Assembly (NCBI RefSeq): GCF_027409185.1
Contig: NC_084462.1
Coordinates: forward strand, 23,225,577-23,289,576
Length of the DNA stretch: 64,000 nucleotides
Direction: 5' to 3'
Source of the DNA: Cynocephalus volans
Taxonomy: Eukaryota > Chordata > Mammalia > Dermoptera > Cynocephalidae
The notes below the pieces were generated by a model, which did no database searches, was not told the DNA's origin, and saw only the letters and a program-made list of their open reading frames with translations. Within the stretch, counting starts at the first letter, position 1. Every line of letters starts with the position of its first letter. The translations under genes and the position numbers were made by a program. Shown here in pieces: positions 13,312 to 25,206 of the stretch.

Positions 13312-13470
13312 AGCAGGCCAGGGTTCAAACGCTGCATTTTTTGCTTCCTAATTGCAGCTGCTGACCTGTAAGATAGTAAAAAATACCAACTTCGAAGGAT
13401 TGTTGTGAGGACTAATGAGATAATGTCAGCTTAGGTGCTCCATAACTGCTAGCTGCTGTTTCTAATAGGA
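13312..13470 (+). repeat. MIR SINE fragment
   Basis: MIR-like GGGTTCAAAC start, ACCTGTAAGATAGTAAAAAATACCAAC centre and GGATTGTTGTGAGGACTAATGAGAT end, in forward orientation. Confidence 0.65.
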
Positions 13471-13599
13471 AAAACGTCATCACGATCAATTAATCTCCTT
13501 AATATTTTTTCATGCTTCAACATATCAGATAGGCCTCTGGCAAACTCATACTCCAGGCCATTTAAGGTTTTAATTCCTATCAGTAGAATATGGTAGAGG

Positions 13600-14480
13600 A
13601 TGTCTCTCTTGCTTATTTATATACTCCAGGCAAAGCTGGGGGACATGGGGCGAGAGGGAGGCTGGAGTGAAACGACGAAGGGAAAGGAAGACAAGCTGGA
13701 CTGAGGTTCTGGTCTCGCAGGGTCAGCCTGGCCAGTTATCAAAGAGGGAGGTGGAGATGGGTGGTGACACAGGGCGGGAATCGAGGGGAGGACAGTGGGG
13801 TGCACACGGTGACAGAGGCGGTGAGAAAGAAGAAACAACCAAATTAGGTTCTAGGCCCACTTAGGCGATGAAGGGCAGGTAAAGAAATCGGTTCCATCTT
13901 ACTTCGATCCCTCCTTGGGGAAGGACAAACGCCAAAGAAGCCAGCACCCCCACCCCGCTGTGGACCAGGCTCCCCATCAGTCCCAGAGAACCCGCGATCG
14001 AGATGAGGCCTCCGAGCTGCCTAGATGGGACCCGGAAGTGCTCACAGAGGACCCCCTTGGAGGTCCCGGCCACTAGCCCGCTTCTAAACGTGGTGCGGGG
14101 TAAGTGCGTGTCGCGGTTCGGCGTCGCCGGCGCCCTCGGGAGGGCGGCTGAGGGTCCGCGCTGTTTGTCGCAGGCGCAGTCTGCGGCGAAGGACTCGGGC
14201 CGTGGGCGCGGAGGGCCCCCGCACTTGGGCTTCTGGTGGGATTGGGGTGAGGCTGCAGGACCCTGCTCCAAGTCCGGGTAGGGTGGGCATCTCCACGTCC
14301 GGGTTGCAGAGGCGGGGGCTGCCTCCCATTTCTGCCGGCCTGTGTCCCTGTGGCGCACGGCCCATCCTGCCTGGAGAAAGAATGAAGCTTCTAATACCTT
14401 CTCCGAAGTTGGAAGCCTCTCTTGGGAAAGCTTCACGACGTTTTCCCTTACATCTGTCCTCTTCTCTCACCCTTCCTGAA
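13600..14480 (+). promoter_or_regulatory. CpG-rich promoter-like region with possible first exon
   Basis: CpG density and GC content rise sharply, strongest at about 13960-14340, in a mostly CpG-poor window. A GTAAGT donor follows a GC-rich stretch at 14099, suggesting a non-coding first exon of roughly 13990-14099 on the + strand. This fits the promoter of a gene downstream, perhaps the now broken zinc-finger gene at 22.2 kb or an upstream promoter of TMEM225B. Open frames on both strands here, up to 191 codons, are what high GC gives by chance. Confidence 0.6.
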
Positions 14481-14481
14481 G

Positions 14482-14643
14482 TGATTTCCCGTCCCTTGTG
14501 TCGTGTTCTGAAGAAATTCTAGAAAAGATCTTGGCCTTGGAGCAGCATCAGAGATTGGATCCAGCCCGTGGAGTAGTGCCTGAGCAGATACCCTCGGAGT
14601 CCATGTTGTCCATTGCGAGAGCAGGAGCGTCCAAAGAACAAGG
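14482..14643 (+). other. Possible second exon, unassigned
   Basis: A 162-nt stretch between an AG acceptor at 14480-14481 and a GTGAGG donor at 14644. One frame is open throughout and reads SCSEEILEKILALEQHQRLD and onward, acidic and helix-like. I do not recognise it. The phase does not fit the ATG at 14003 in the putative first exon, so it may be non-coding 5' UTR. Confidence 0.35.
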
Positions 14644-14645
14644 GT

Positions 14646-16400
14646 GAGGAGCTGCCCTAGCCGGCTTATCTGTCATTGTCATGTAGAAAAACTTTGGACG
14701 AAGTTTATTTGCCCTTCCAACTGCGGTCCGAGATCAGATGGACAAACTTAACCTTACACACTTAGAATTGTTCTGGAGCAAGACTATTGACCTTTTTTTC
14801 TAATTTAATCTGAAGCTATCACATATATACAGCGCATGTAGCTAATGTTTCCTCTCTGTGTGGAGCAAACCTGCAATAGCACTATTGTAGCACAGTTGTG
14901 AGAATCTGTCGTTCCAGAACCTGTTAACTTGAATGAACCCAGTCAGATATGTCCCTTATCCCAAGTACCGGGCAAAGGGTGAACCCCTGCCCACTCTACT
15001 CACGCTCTCCTTCACCATTAGGAAAGATGCGTTTTCTACCCAAGATATAAACTTCAAGATGTCCCTTATCTGTGGACTACAATAGACAGATCAGCCACTT
15101 GCTGATGGAAAATGAGGTTTAACTATTCATATCAACATTTTTATTTCAGTCTGCCCATCCCACCATTATCTGGTGTACGGCCATTTAAAAAAGATGGAGT
15201 TGTATTTTATAATTGGGGTACAAAGGTTTAGATGATCCACATTATGGACTTTGAGATGGTTTATACTCGGGGGATTTTCTTTCACACATTTAGTGTTCTA
15301 ATTATCTGTTCAGGCTATTTTTAACTTCACAAGTATTCATTGAGTAATTATTATGAGGTGCTGAAACAAAATTGAAAGAAAACCTAACCCCTACACACCC
15401 ATGAACTTAGATTTGAGTTGGAATAGTCACCTGAGAGGGGATAAGTCTCCCTGCCCTGCTGCTAGTCTTGTTAGCCTGCCTAAAAGGCTCATTTATTCAC
15501 TTTAGTTCACAGTGCCTGCTGGATTCAGTCCATACTCCATAATCTGCATTCAGGGTCCTGTGTAGTGTGGCTTCAACCCAACTTTAAAGTCCTACCTCTG
15601 TGTTCCACAAGACAAACCCAACAAGACTGGTGTGTCTGTACAAGGCAGTGCTGAAGATACTTTGCACTAACCCCATTGTGCCTTTGTGTCCTTTCTCCCA
15701 CGTGTATTGCTGTCCCCTCTATTCTCTGCCTATCCAAACTCCACACATCCCAAGGTCCCATGCTTGAAGACTCAGTGCAGGGCGGCCTCCTCCCTCAAGC
15801 TTCTAAGGCAGACATTGAGCTGTGAGGAAGGAAACAAACAGATGCTAGAGACATTTTCCTGAAAACCTGAAGGACTTGGTGGCTGATTGAGTAGTAGGGG
15901 AAGTTGGGTATAATCGCTGGTGTTCCTTTCATTATCATATCTCTTTAAAAAAAAATTTAAAAAAACCCCAAACAGTTGCTACTATCTTCTTAATTGCCAT
16001 TCACTTCTCAGTGCAGGGCACTGCTTCTGTCCCATCAAAACTGATTTTATCAAAGTTACTGGTAGTTTAACTCATGAATCCACTGAACACGTTTTTTCAT
16101 CTCCTGTTTTTTGGACCCCTTAGTATTTTTTGTTGATGTGATCACTCCTTACAACTTTTGTTCCTTGGTTTTGGAAGCACCATTTTCTCTCGTGTTCTCA
16201 GGGCCTTTGCTTGGTCCTATTTCTCCAGTTGTTTCTTAAACATTGATTTTCCCCCAGACTGTTCTCAGCCCTCTTCTCTTTTCACTCCTGTGGGTGATCC
16301 TATCCTCTTCCATGACTTTGGTTACTACTATATGTGTTTCTAGCTTCCAGCTGACACCTGAGTACTAGATGTTCATAGGTGCACTTCTGAGCTCCTCCAT
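14646..16400. other. Intergenic or intronic DNA with L2-like remnants
   Basis: No exon is recognised. About 15450-15780 has the composition and phrases of a degraded LINE-2 3' region (CTGCATTCAGGGTCCTGTGTAGTGTGGC). The rest is unremarkable. Confidence 0.45.
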
Positions 16401-16422
16401 TTCTGCCACCTACCTATCTTCC

Positions 16423-16591
16423 TTTTTTTTTTTTATTAAAGATGACCGGCAAGGGGATCTTAACCCTTGACTTGGTGTTGTCAGCACCACACTCTCCCGA
16501 GCGAGCTAACCGGCTAACCCTATGTAGGGATCCGAACCTGTGGCCTTGGTGTTATCAGCACCACACTACCAATTGAGCCATGGGCCGGCCC
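16423..16591 (-). mobile_element. CYN-type SINE, dimeric form
   Basis: The antisense dimer reads, from the tail, a T-run, GATGACCGGCAAGGGGATCTTAACCC (unit 2), then GGATCCGAACCTGTGGCC (unit 1), and ends GGGCCGGCCC. Near-identical flanks cacctacctatctt (16407-16420) and cacctccctatctt (from 16594) look like the target duplication. Confidence 0.9.
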
Positions 16592-16615
16592 TGCACCTCC
16601 CTATCTTCTAATGAC

Positions 16616-16784
16616 TACCTTGTTTAATCTTTTTTTTTTTGTCTTTTTCGTGACCGGCACTCAGCCAGTGAGTGCACCGGCCATTCCTATATAGGATCCG
16701 AACCCGTGGTGGGAGCGTTGCTGCACTCCCAGCGCCGCACTCTTCCGAGTGCGCCATGGGCTCGGCCCTACCTTGTTTAATCTT
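16616..16784 (-). mobile_element. CYN-type SINE, GC-rich variant, with target-site duplication
   Basis: The body is 16631-16768: T-run, GTCTTTTTCGTGACCGGCACTC, GGATCCGAACCCGTGGTGGG, a GC-rich palindromic centre and GGGCTCGGCCC at the 5' end. The flanks taccttgtttaatct repeat exactly at 16616-16630 and 16769-16783. It inserted 25 bp from the preceding dimeric SINE. Confidence 0.9.
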
Positions 16785-17479
16785 AGTAACTGGTTTTCCA
16801 AAGCTATGAAACTTGGAGTCATTCTCCTTCCGTCCATATTCAGTCAGTCACAAATCCTATCAGTTTTTGTTTTTTTCCAGAACAGCCTGATTCTGTTGCC
16901 TATTATTGCTATTTCCTCATATTAGACCCTAATTATATATATTTTGGATTGTTAACATATTCCTATGATATTGGCCTTTCCCCCCACTTTTGGCTGTCTT
17001 CTACACTGCTGTCAGAATGAACTTCCCTGAAAATAAGTTAGATCATATTATTCTCTGCCTGTAGGATCAAGTCCAAAATCTGGAGGGTGGCTTGTAAGTC
17101 TCATTATCTAGTTTTGCCCAATTTTTCTGCCGTATCTCTTGCTTTCTGCCCACATAGAGCACACATTTCAGTCACATTAAATTTTCTTTTCACTGCTCCT
17201 TGAACTTGGTATTCTCTTTTGTGTTTTTGAACCTTATCATCCACTATTATATTTGCCTGGAGGGCTGTTCTTGTTGATTCTGATCATAGTTTTAAGACCT
17301 AGCTTGATGTCACTCTTTGGGAATGCCATTCCCAACTCACCTAGGTAGAGGTTGCCATTTCCAATTTTGTGCTTTTAAGCACTTCGGTCATATATAATCC
17401 ATAATAATCCCCCTACTGGTATCTTGTACATAGTAGTTGGAACATAGATGTTTGTTGAATAGTGAAATAAAACAGGAAG
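16785..17479 (+). repeat. LINE-2-like 3' fragment
   Basis: Phrases such as CCTGTAGGATCAAGTCCAAAATCTGGAGGGTGGC, a Cys-poor TTCACTGCTCCTTGAACTTGG segment and terminal TAGTTGGAACATAGATGTTTGTTGAAT are typical of degraded L2 3' ends. It is diverged, so borders are approximate. Confidence 0.6.
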
Positions 17480-18110
17480 TGTATTAGTTTCCTAGGGCTG
17501 CTGTAACAAATTACTGCAACTGCTTGGTTTAAAACAGAAGAAATGTATTCTCTCATAGTCTGGAGGCTAGAAGTCCAAAATCAAGGTGTCAGCAGGGGCT
17601 GGCCCGTGGCTCACTTGGGAGAGTGTGGTGCTGATAACACCAAGGCCACGGGTTCGGATCCCTATATAGGGATGGCTGGTTAGTTCTCTTCGGAGAGTGT
17701 GGTACTGACAACACCAACTCAAGGGTTAAGATCCCCTTACTGGTCATCTTTAAACAAACAAACAAAAAAGGTCAGCAGGGCCATGGTCCCTCTGAAGCTT
17801 TAGGGAAGAATCCTTTCTTAACTATTCCTAGCTTCTGGTGATTTCCAACAATCCTTGGTGCTCCTTAGCTTTTAGCTGCGTCACTCCAATCTCTGCCTCC
17901 GTCATTACATAGCCTCTACCCTTTGTATCTCTGTTTGAATCTCCCTCTTCTTTCTCTTATAAAGATACCAGTCATTGGGTTTAGGACCCCCTAATTCATT
18001 TTGACTTCATCTTAACTAATTACCTCTGCAAAGACCCTGTTTCCAAATAAGGTCACATTCTGAGGTTCCGGGTGGCCATGAATTTTGGGGGGACTATATT
18101 TGACCCAGTA
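17480..18110 (+). mobile_element. MLT1-type MaLR LTR interrupted by a SINE
   Basis: It begins TGTATTAGTTTCCTAGGGCTGC and ends near TTTTGGGGGGACTATATTTGACCCAGTA, the hallmark ends of MLT1 LTRs (from memory). TCTCTCATAGTCTGGAGGCTAGAAGTCC and ACCCTGTTTCCAAATAAGGTCACATTCTGAGG also fit. A dimeric CYN SINE sits inside it at 17598-17770. This is an old non-coding retroelement LTR. Confidence 0.85.
17588..17780 (+). mobile_element. CYN-type SINE, dimeric form, nested in MLT1
   Basis: The body is 17598-17770: GGGCTGGCCCGTGGCTCACTTGG, GGTGCTGATAACACCAAGGCCACGGGTTCGGATCC, then a second unit with GACAACACCAACTCAAGGGTTAAGATCC and an A-rich tail. gtcagcaggg repeats exactly at 17588-17597 and 17771-17780. 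The host LTR reads through across it (AGGTGTCAGCAGGGCCATGG). Confidence 0.95.
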
Positions 18111-19548
18111 TTGTAAGCATTGCTCATTTCTTCTCCTGTTAGAAGTAAATGTGCTTGGGATCACATAGCTTTGTAGTTAAACTGTTTGAAGAACTTCATT
18201 GGTTTTCCCCTCTCTTTAAATCAGAAGCAGATTAATCAAGAAACTTTTTGTTTTAAACCTTCACCCACAGGGACACATTTGATCTGCCTGTTATTTCAAA
18301 AGGCTGCTGGTATCTTCCTGGGCTTCTCTGGCTCTGTCCCACACTGGCTGCTGTCAGCTGAGGCATTCCAGGGGCTCCTGCCATCTACCAAAGTTTGGAT
18401 CCAGGTTTTTGATATTTCTTCTACAAGTAGTTTATACTCCTGAGGAGGTTTACCTCTCTGAATTCTGAGTCTCAGTCCTGAAGACTTTTTGTAAATGGTC
18501 TATTTGGGATCCTCAGTGATTTATAGACTCTTCTCTTGATGGAATAGAGCTCCCTTTTGAAGAGTTGCTGGGAAATAATCAGGAGCATTTGTAAGCATCT
18601 AATGTGTGCAGAGTTCTTTACATGGTACTTGGGTTGGAAAGAAAGAAATGGAAAACATCTATCTAGAAATGGAATGCTTTCAATATAAATTGAAGGGAAC
18701 AATGCTTTCAATATAAATTGAAGGGAACACACATGCACACACACATGACTTCTAAAATACTTCTAAGGAGGGGCCCAAAGACAGAATGTAGTTAAATGCC
18801 ATAAGGAAGGCAGGAACTGTATGCTTTAGAAATTCAAAGGAAAGAGATCACTTCCAGCTGGGGGGTTAACACAGCTTTTGGTTTCAGGAAGGAGGCTACC
18901 TTTAAGCTGGGTCTTGAAGGATGAATAGGATTTTGATAGATGAAGTTAGAAGGTGTGAAGGCATGGAGAAGGAGATGCCCGAGGATATAAATGTTCAGGA
19001 AAAAGTAGTTCATGTTAACTGGAGTACAGAGAAGATGTGATAGTGGATGAAATGGAGGTAGAGTGGAGTAAGAGAGTGAAGAATGAATGCCAGGCCAAAG
19101 AGGTTAGATTTTGGTTGGTAGATGTCGGAAGTATGTTAACTTTCCTTAAACCAAAGGATAATGATGAGTGTTGCATATCAAGGGAGAGCAGTGTGACAGT
19201 GTCGTTTAGCATGGTATGGGGTGGGAAAACATTGGCACATAGAGGCCAGTTAAGAAGCTGGAGATGAGAGGTAGTTAGGATCTGACTTTAGGACATTAAC
19301 AGTGATAACATGAAGGCAGGGAAAAAATTGAGAAGTATAAGTAAAAGCAGCTTGTTTACTGAGTGGATGTGGGGGCAGAGAAGGGAGGCATTTATTGTTG
19401 TCACAGCCCTGCCCCACTATTTATTATGATAAATTTTAAAGCTATAGAAGAGTTGCAAGAATATTATACCAAATATTCATTAACCAGAAGAAGGAGCAGC
19501 TTTGGGACATGTTGATCTCGAGACTGGTTGAGAGATATGTGCTGGAGT
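18111..19548. other. Intergenic DNA, no gene seen
   Basis: No exon is supported. The only structured item is a perfect 28-bp tandem duplication at 18673-18728, listed separately. Purine-rich sequence at 18850-19330 contains short antisense and sense open frames without domains. Confidence 0.5.
18673..18728 (+). repeat. Perfect 28-bp tandem duplication
   Basis: The 28-bp unit at 18673-18700 (aatgctttcaatataaattg plus 8 more bases) is repeated without change at 18701-18728, followed by a short CA-rich run. Identity of both copies suggests a recent event. Confidence 0.95.
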
Positions 19549-19757
19549 TGTGCTGTCCAATAGGGTAGCCACTAGCCACAAGTGACTATCTAAATTTAAG
19601 TTAATTAAAATTAAATACAATCAAAAATTCAGCTCAGTCTCACTAGCCACAGTTCAAGTGCTCAGTGGCCACATGTGGCTAATGGCTACCATATTGGACA
19701 ATGCACATGTAGAACATTTTTATCACTGTGAAAGTTCCATTGGACTGTGCTGTTCTA
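19549..19757 (+). mobile_element. hAT-Charlie-type non-autonomous DNA transposon
   Basis: TGTGCTGTCCAATAGGGTAGCCACTAG at one end and ACTGTGCTGTTCTA at the other, with GTGGCCACATGTGGCTAATGGCTACCATATTGGACA inside. This is characteristic of a MER3/MER33/MER58-like hAT family; the exact subfamily is uncertain. Confidence 0.75.
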
Positions 19758-20732
19758 GGCATCAGTGAGTGATCTGAATTTGTAGCACTAGTTTATTATG
19801 GTACCTTACTAAAAAGAATTGGCTGGTCCAGCTAGTTTTTAGACTCATTGATGTCTTTATCAGTCTTTTCAAAGTACCTGACTTTTTAGACCTAGTTTCT
19901 GCTTTCCAGGGACTTGCAATCTATGTTTGACACACAAGTAAATACATGTGCAAGGGATGTAAAAACATTAAACCAGTATCCAAATTGAATTTACAGAAAA
20001 TGAAGGTGTGTCTGGAGGTGGTGATCTAGTATGAATATGGTTCTGTGGGAAGATGTCACAGATAATTATTAAATTCCTTAAAGGCAGTGTGTCACACCTC
20101 TTGCTGTGTAACAGAGACGCAAAAAGATTACTCAAAGCAGCATAAATGCAATAAGAAGCCTGATGAAGGGACTGCACCTCAGCAACTCCTCTATTAGAAG
20201 GAGAAACTGGGTATAGCCCTGAGTCGGTTTTTGCTTTAGTTTTTATTGTAAAGGCAAGGAAATTACAGGAAAAGAACAGATGGTTAATCAATCATAGTAA
20301 GAACAAAAAGAAATTGGCTATGTAACAATCTTTATCCAAGCATGCATGGTTCAAAATAGTTTAAACAATATACCATCAAAAGAGTCATAAATCCAAGCTA
20401 GGTGACATGCAAAAGAAACAATAAGATAATCATTAAAGTGCCTGACTTCTTAAGAAACTCAAAAGAAACAGCTTAAAGCAAAATGTGGAACAACTCCCAT
20501 ATACTAACTAATCTAGCAAAACGTCCTTGGAAATCTTAACTCACATATTTTCCCATCATTTAAGTTTTGTTGTATTAAGGGTTATTGCCCTCAGAACAAT
20601 CCCTGTTTTGCTTCAGTTCTCTTGTTCACATTAAAGGCTTTAAACCTATGTAAGTTTCCTTCTCACAAAATCTTCCAGTGAACCCATTTTATTAACAATC
20701 AGTGTATACAATCCCTTACCTAAACAGTGATT

Positions 20733-20960
20733 AGAATTGATTTGGTGGGCTCTTGCCTCCTATTTGAGGACTTTTGTCCCATACATGCATTACCTAAGAA
20801 CCCTATACTAAAAATCAACTGAGAATCAACATATACTTGATAAGAATTGATTTGGTGGGCTATTGCCCTCTAGCTGTAGGCTCTTGCCTCCTATCCGAGG
20901 ATTTTTGTCCCATAAATGCATTACCTAAAAACCCTATCTAATAATCAAATAGAAATCAAG
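20733..20960 (+). repeat. Imperfect ~110-bp tandem duplication
   Basis: AGAATTGATTTGGTGGGCT starts at 20733 and again at 20843. Both copies continue GGCTCTTGCCTCCTAT, then GAGGA-TTTTGTCCCATA-ATGCATTACCTAA-AACCCTAT. The second copy carries an extra ~20 bases (ATTGCCCTCTAGCTGTAGGC). No coding potential or known family is seen. Confidence 0.85.
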
Positions 20961-21375
20961 ATTTCTAACCCTCTATGGCAGTGACCATTACCTAATAAAA
21001 TCAGGGATGTGTACATTTTAGACTTTCACTGCTGATGGAAATGCTACATTGGATATTCCTCAGGACTCCCTTCTTCTGGAAAGATCCTTCTAAGCAGAGA
21101 GCCTGCTTTCCCTAATATTAGTGCAAAATGACTTCTCTAGCCATATTTAACAAGTAAAACTTAAGAGGAGGAAGAGAAATGTTTTAAAGTAAGCAGGAAA
21201 TGTTTTTCTTTTATGTCTCCCTTAGATGCAGCTAAGGTGCAGAATTTGTTTTTATATATTCTTCTTGCATTTTAATAGATTTGGAAATATTTCTCTCTAC
21301 CCATGCTTCATATTTTAAACAACTTTTCCTCCTGTTCCCCCACCCCTTCCTTTATCAAATTCTCCCAATTTGCAC

Positions 21376-21702
21376 TACAGTTGGCCCCTCTGTATTTATG
21401 GGTTCTGCATCTATGGATTCAACCAGCCATGGACTGAAAAAATATATATATGTACACACACACACACAACAATAAAACATAATACAAATAAAAAACAACA
21501 TAGTATAGCAACTATTTACATAGCATTTACATTGTATTAGGCATTATAAGTAATCTAGAGATGATTTAAAGTATATAAGAGGATGTGTATAGGTTATATG
21601 AAATACTATACCATTTTATATAAGGGACTTGAGCATCAGCAGATTTTGATATCTGTGGGGGTCCTGGAACCAATCCCCCATGGATAGTGAGGGATGACTG
21701 TA
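21376..21702 (-). mobile_element. Tigger-type DNA transposon (MER2-like)
   Basis: The ends are mirror images: CAGTTGGCCCCTCTGTATTTATGG at the left, and CCATGGATAGTGAGGGATGACTG at the right, at 21378-21700, flanked on both sides by the TA dinucleotide typical of Tc1/mariner insertion. GGGACTTGAGCATCAGCAGATTTTG and GGTCCTGGAACCAATCCCCC fit MER2 (from memory). An AT-rich and (CA)n segment lies inside. Orientation is tentative because the element is short and symmetric. Confidence 0.85.
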
Positions 21703-22190
21703 TTTCTAAAAGGTGCATATAAGGTCAGAGTGTGGCTGTGTTCACGAGTGAGGAAGGTGTTGGTGTCTGATTATGTAAAAGGAGTCTTCCCTATTACCAC
21801 AGAGACCATCTGTGTGATCAGGGGACCATATGGATAAAACCTCTGGGGTGAGATTCTTCGTTTTCTATTTGTTCAGTCCCTGCCCCTCCTGAAACATAGT
21901 CCCCTGATGTCACCCTTCCTGTGTTCTGAAATAATCTCACTTCCCTCAAACTCTCCTTTCCTTTTCTGCTAATTCCAGTATATCTGTCTGCTTAGCTGCT
22001 TCATATATAAATCCTAACTTTAGTTTCCCCACCACTTCCTACAAATCTCCCTACCTTGTTTCTGTCTTTCCCCTATATTGCAGGGCTGTTCATATTTTTT
22101 TGAGTCAGATATTTCTGAAATACTTGGATCATTCTGTTTCCCACCAGGAATTTTTATTGTTACATTTACCTTTTTTATATTTTCTGTCAG
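21703..22190. other. DNA upstream of the broken zinc-finger exon
   Basis: Probably the last intron of the decayed zinc-finger gene, ending in a T-rich tract and a CAG acceptor at 22188-22190. A possible tiny exon at 21792-21847 (CACAG before, GTGAGA after) could not be tied to any protein. Confidence 0.4.
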
Positions 22191-23340
<1,150 letters not shown>

Positions 23341-24547
23341 TTCAGATGGGATTTGCACCTTATTTAGCATCAGCAAGTTCACTTTGGAGGAATCTGTAGG
23401 GAGAACCTTGTTTCAGACAGACTTGGTATGTTTCCAAGAATCTGCATGAAGGGATGAAGGAGATAAAATGCAACACTACAAAGGTGATGAACAGAGGGAA
23501 ACCTTTAGTTAGCACTACTTTTTATTTGATATTGAGGATCCACAACAGAGGTAGATTCTATGGTTTGCTTTCCAAATCTCCATAGTCATCCTCTGAAAAT
23601 GAAGAGTTAGATCCATTCCAGGATGAAAGAATCAGGGAATTCTGGATTCAGACTCATAGATAAGAAAAGCAATAGGGTAACCTTTGAACCCAGTACCTTT
23701 CCTATCTCCTCTGTCCTGTTTGCTGTAACTGTAGATGGAAGTAGCTATTGGGTCTCCTTGGACCAATATTTTGCTTCTCAGTGTCCTGCAGAGACCACTG
23801 AATCAATCTCTCTCTCTCTCTCTCTCTTTCTCTCTTTGTGGCTGGCTGGTATGGTGATCTGAACCCTTGACCTTGGTGATCTTTTTGTTTTGTATGACAT
23901 GAACGTGCTCAATAAATGGGCAAACTTTCTAAATCAAATGATTTCTTAGTATGACATGTTATAGCTTTATGTATCAACTTGGCTAGACTGAAGTGCGTTT
24001 GCCAGAATTTCCTTTCTTGTATGTTCTGGTTCAGGTATGTTACACTGGAGATTCTTGGGAGATTTGGAGAGCAGAAGAAAAATAGCAGTTACTTGGTAGC
24101 TTGAACACATTGTTGCCAATTTGCTGAGTCACCTTGTTGGCTTGAAGCAGCGGATGGGCCTTCAATTGCTCTACCTTTCCCTTCTTTCCCTTCACCGGAC
24201 CAGGTATGTGAGTGCGCAAGTTTAGCTCTGTGACAAAGGGTCCAGCTTTTGCAGGATAGCCTCATCCTCAATGTCGAGGCAAAAATAAATGACATGGGTT
24301 TCATTCTTCAGGGTGTTCCAGATCATGCTTGTGGGTTCCAGGCTGCTTGTGATATTCGCTTTATGACTGCCCTGTGGACTTCAATCTCCAGCATCAGACA
24401 CAGAGACCACAGTCTTGTAGACATTGATTAACTAGCTCCCACCATTGCATAAGGCCAGTTTCCTGCAACAAGTCCCTTTTGTGTGTGTGTATGTATGTAT
24501 TTCATAGTGGTTCTGATTGAACCCTACAGATATGCATGCCTCCTATC
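23341..24547. other. Non-coding DNA, 3' of the pseudogene
   Basis: Weak finger-like words persist to about 23400. A (CT)n microsatellite lies at about 23808-23837, followed by a 40-base antisense piece of a CYN-like monomer (GGCTGGCTGGTATGGTGATCTGAACCC). A (GT)n/(ATGT)n run is at about 24480-24500. No gene is seen. Confidence 0.5.
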
Positions 24548-25206
24548 TGTATTAGAGCTCCCCAGAAAAATAGAACCAATAGGATATAGATAGATAAATA
24601 GCGATTTATTATAAGGGATTGGGTCACATGATTATAGAGGTGGAGAAGTCCCACAATCTGCTGCCTGCAAGATGGAAGCCAAGGAAAGTGGATGGTGTAG
24701 TCCAGGCCAAACCCTAAGGCCTGAGAATCAAGGGAGCAACTGGTGTAAGTTCCAGTCTGAGCCCAAAGGTGTAAGAAACAGGAGTGCCAATGCCCAAGGG
24801 CAGGAAAAGATGGACGTCCTAGCTCAAGCAGAGAACAAATTTGTCTTTCTTTCACCTTTTCGTTTTGTTCAGCCCTCAGCAGATTGGATGATGTCCACCT
24901 ACATTGGTGAGGGCAGATCTTCTTTACTCAGTTTACTGATTTACATGCTAATCTCTTCTTCTTCTTCTTTTTTTTTTGTCTTTTTCGTGACTGGCACTCA
25001 GCCAGTGAGTGCACCGGCCATACCTATATAGGATCCGAACCCGTGGTGGGAGCGTCGCCGCGCTCCCAGTGCCGCACTCTCCCGAGTGCGCCACAGGCTC
25101 GGCCCTACATGCTAATCTCTTCTGGAACCACCCAGAAATAATATTTTACCAGCTATCTGAGCACCCCTTAGCCCAGTCAAGTTGACACATAAAATTAACC
25201 ATCACA
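24548..25206 (+). mobile_element. MLT2-type ERVL LTR interrupted by a SINE
   Basis: It begins TGTATTAGAGCTCCCCAGAAAAATAGAACCAATAGG and ends GTTGACACATAAAATTAACCATCACA, both typical of MLT2 LTRs (from memory). Flanks ctatc (24543-24547) and ctata (25207-25211) match at four of five bases. A CYN SINE interrupts it at about 24960-25105. No internal retroviral genes are present. Confidence 0.85.
24942..25123 (-). mobile_element. CYN-type SINE, GC-rich variant, nested in MLT2
   Basis: The body is about 24960-25105, with T-run, GTCTTTTTCGTGACTGGCACTC, a GC-rich palindromic centre and GGCTCGGCCC. The 18-bp target duplication tacatgctaatctcttct is exact at 24942-24959 and 25106-25123, so insertion is recent relative to the LTR. 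Confidence 0.95.

Noticed and set aside
13861-14436. 191-codon antisense open frame at the 14-kb CpG island
   Set aside because: Composition-driven; the + strand carries better splice signals and there is no protein similarity I can recognise.
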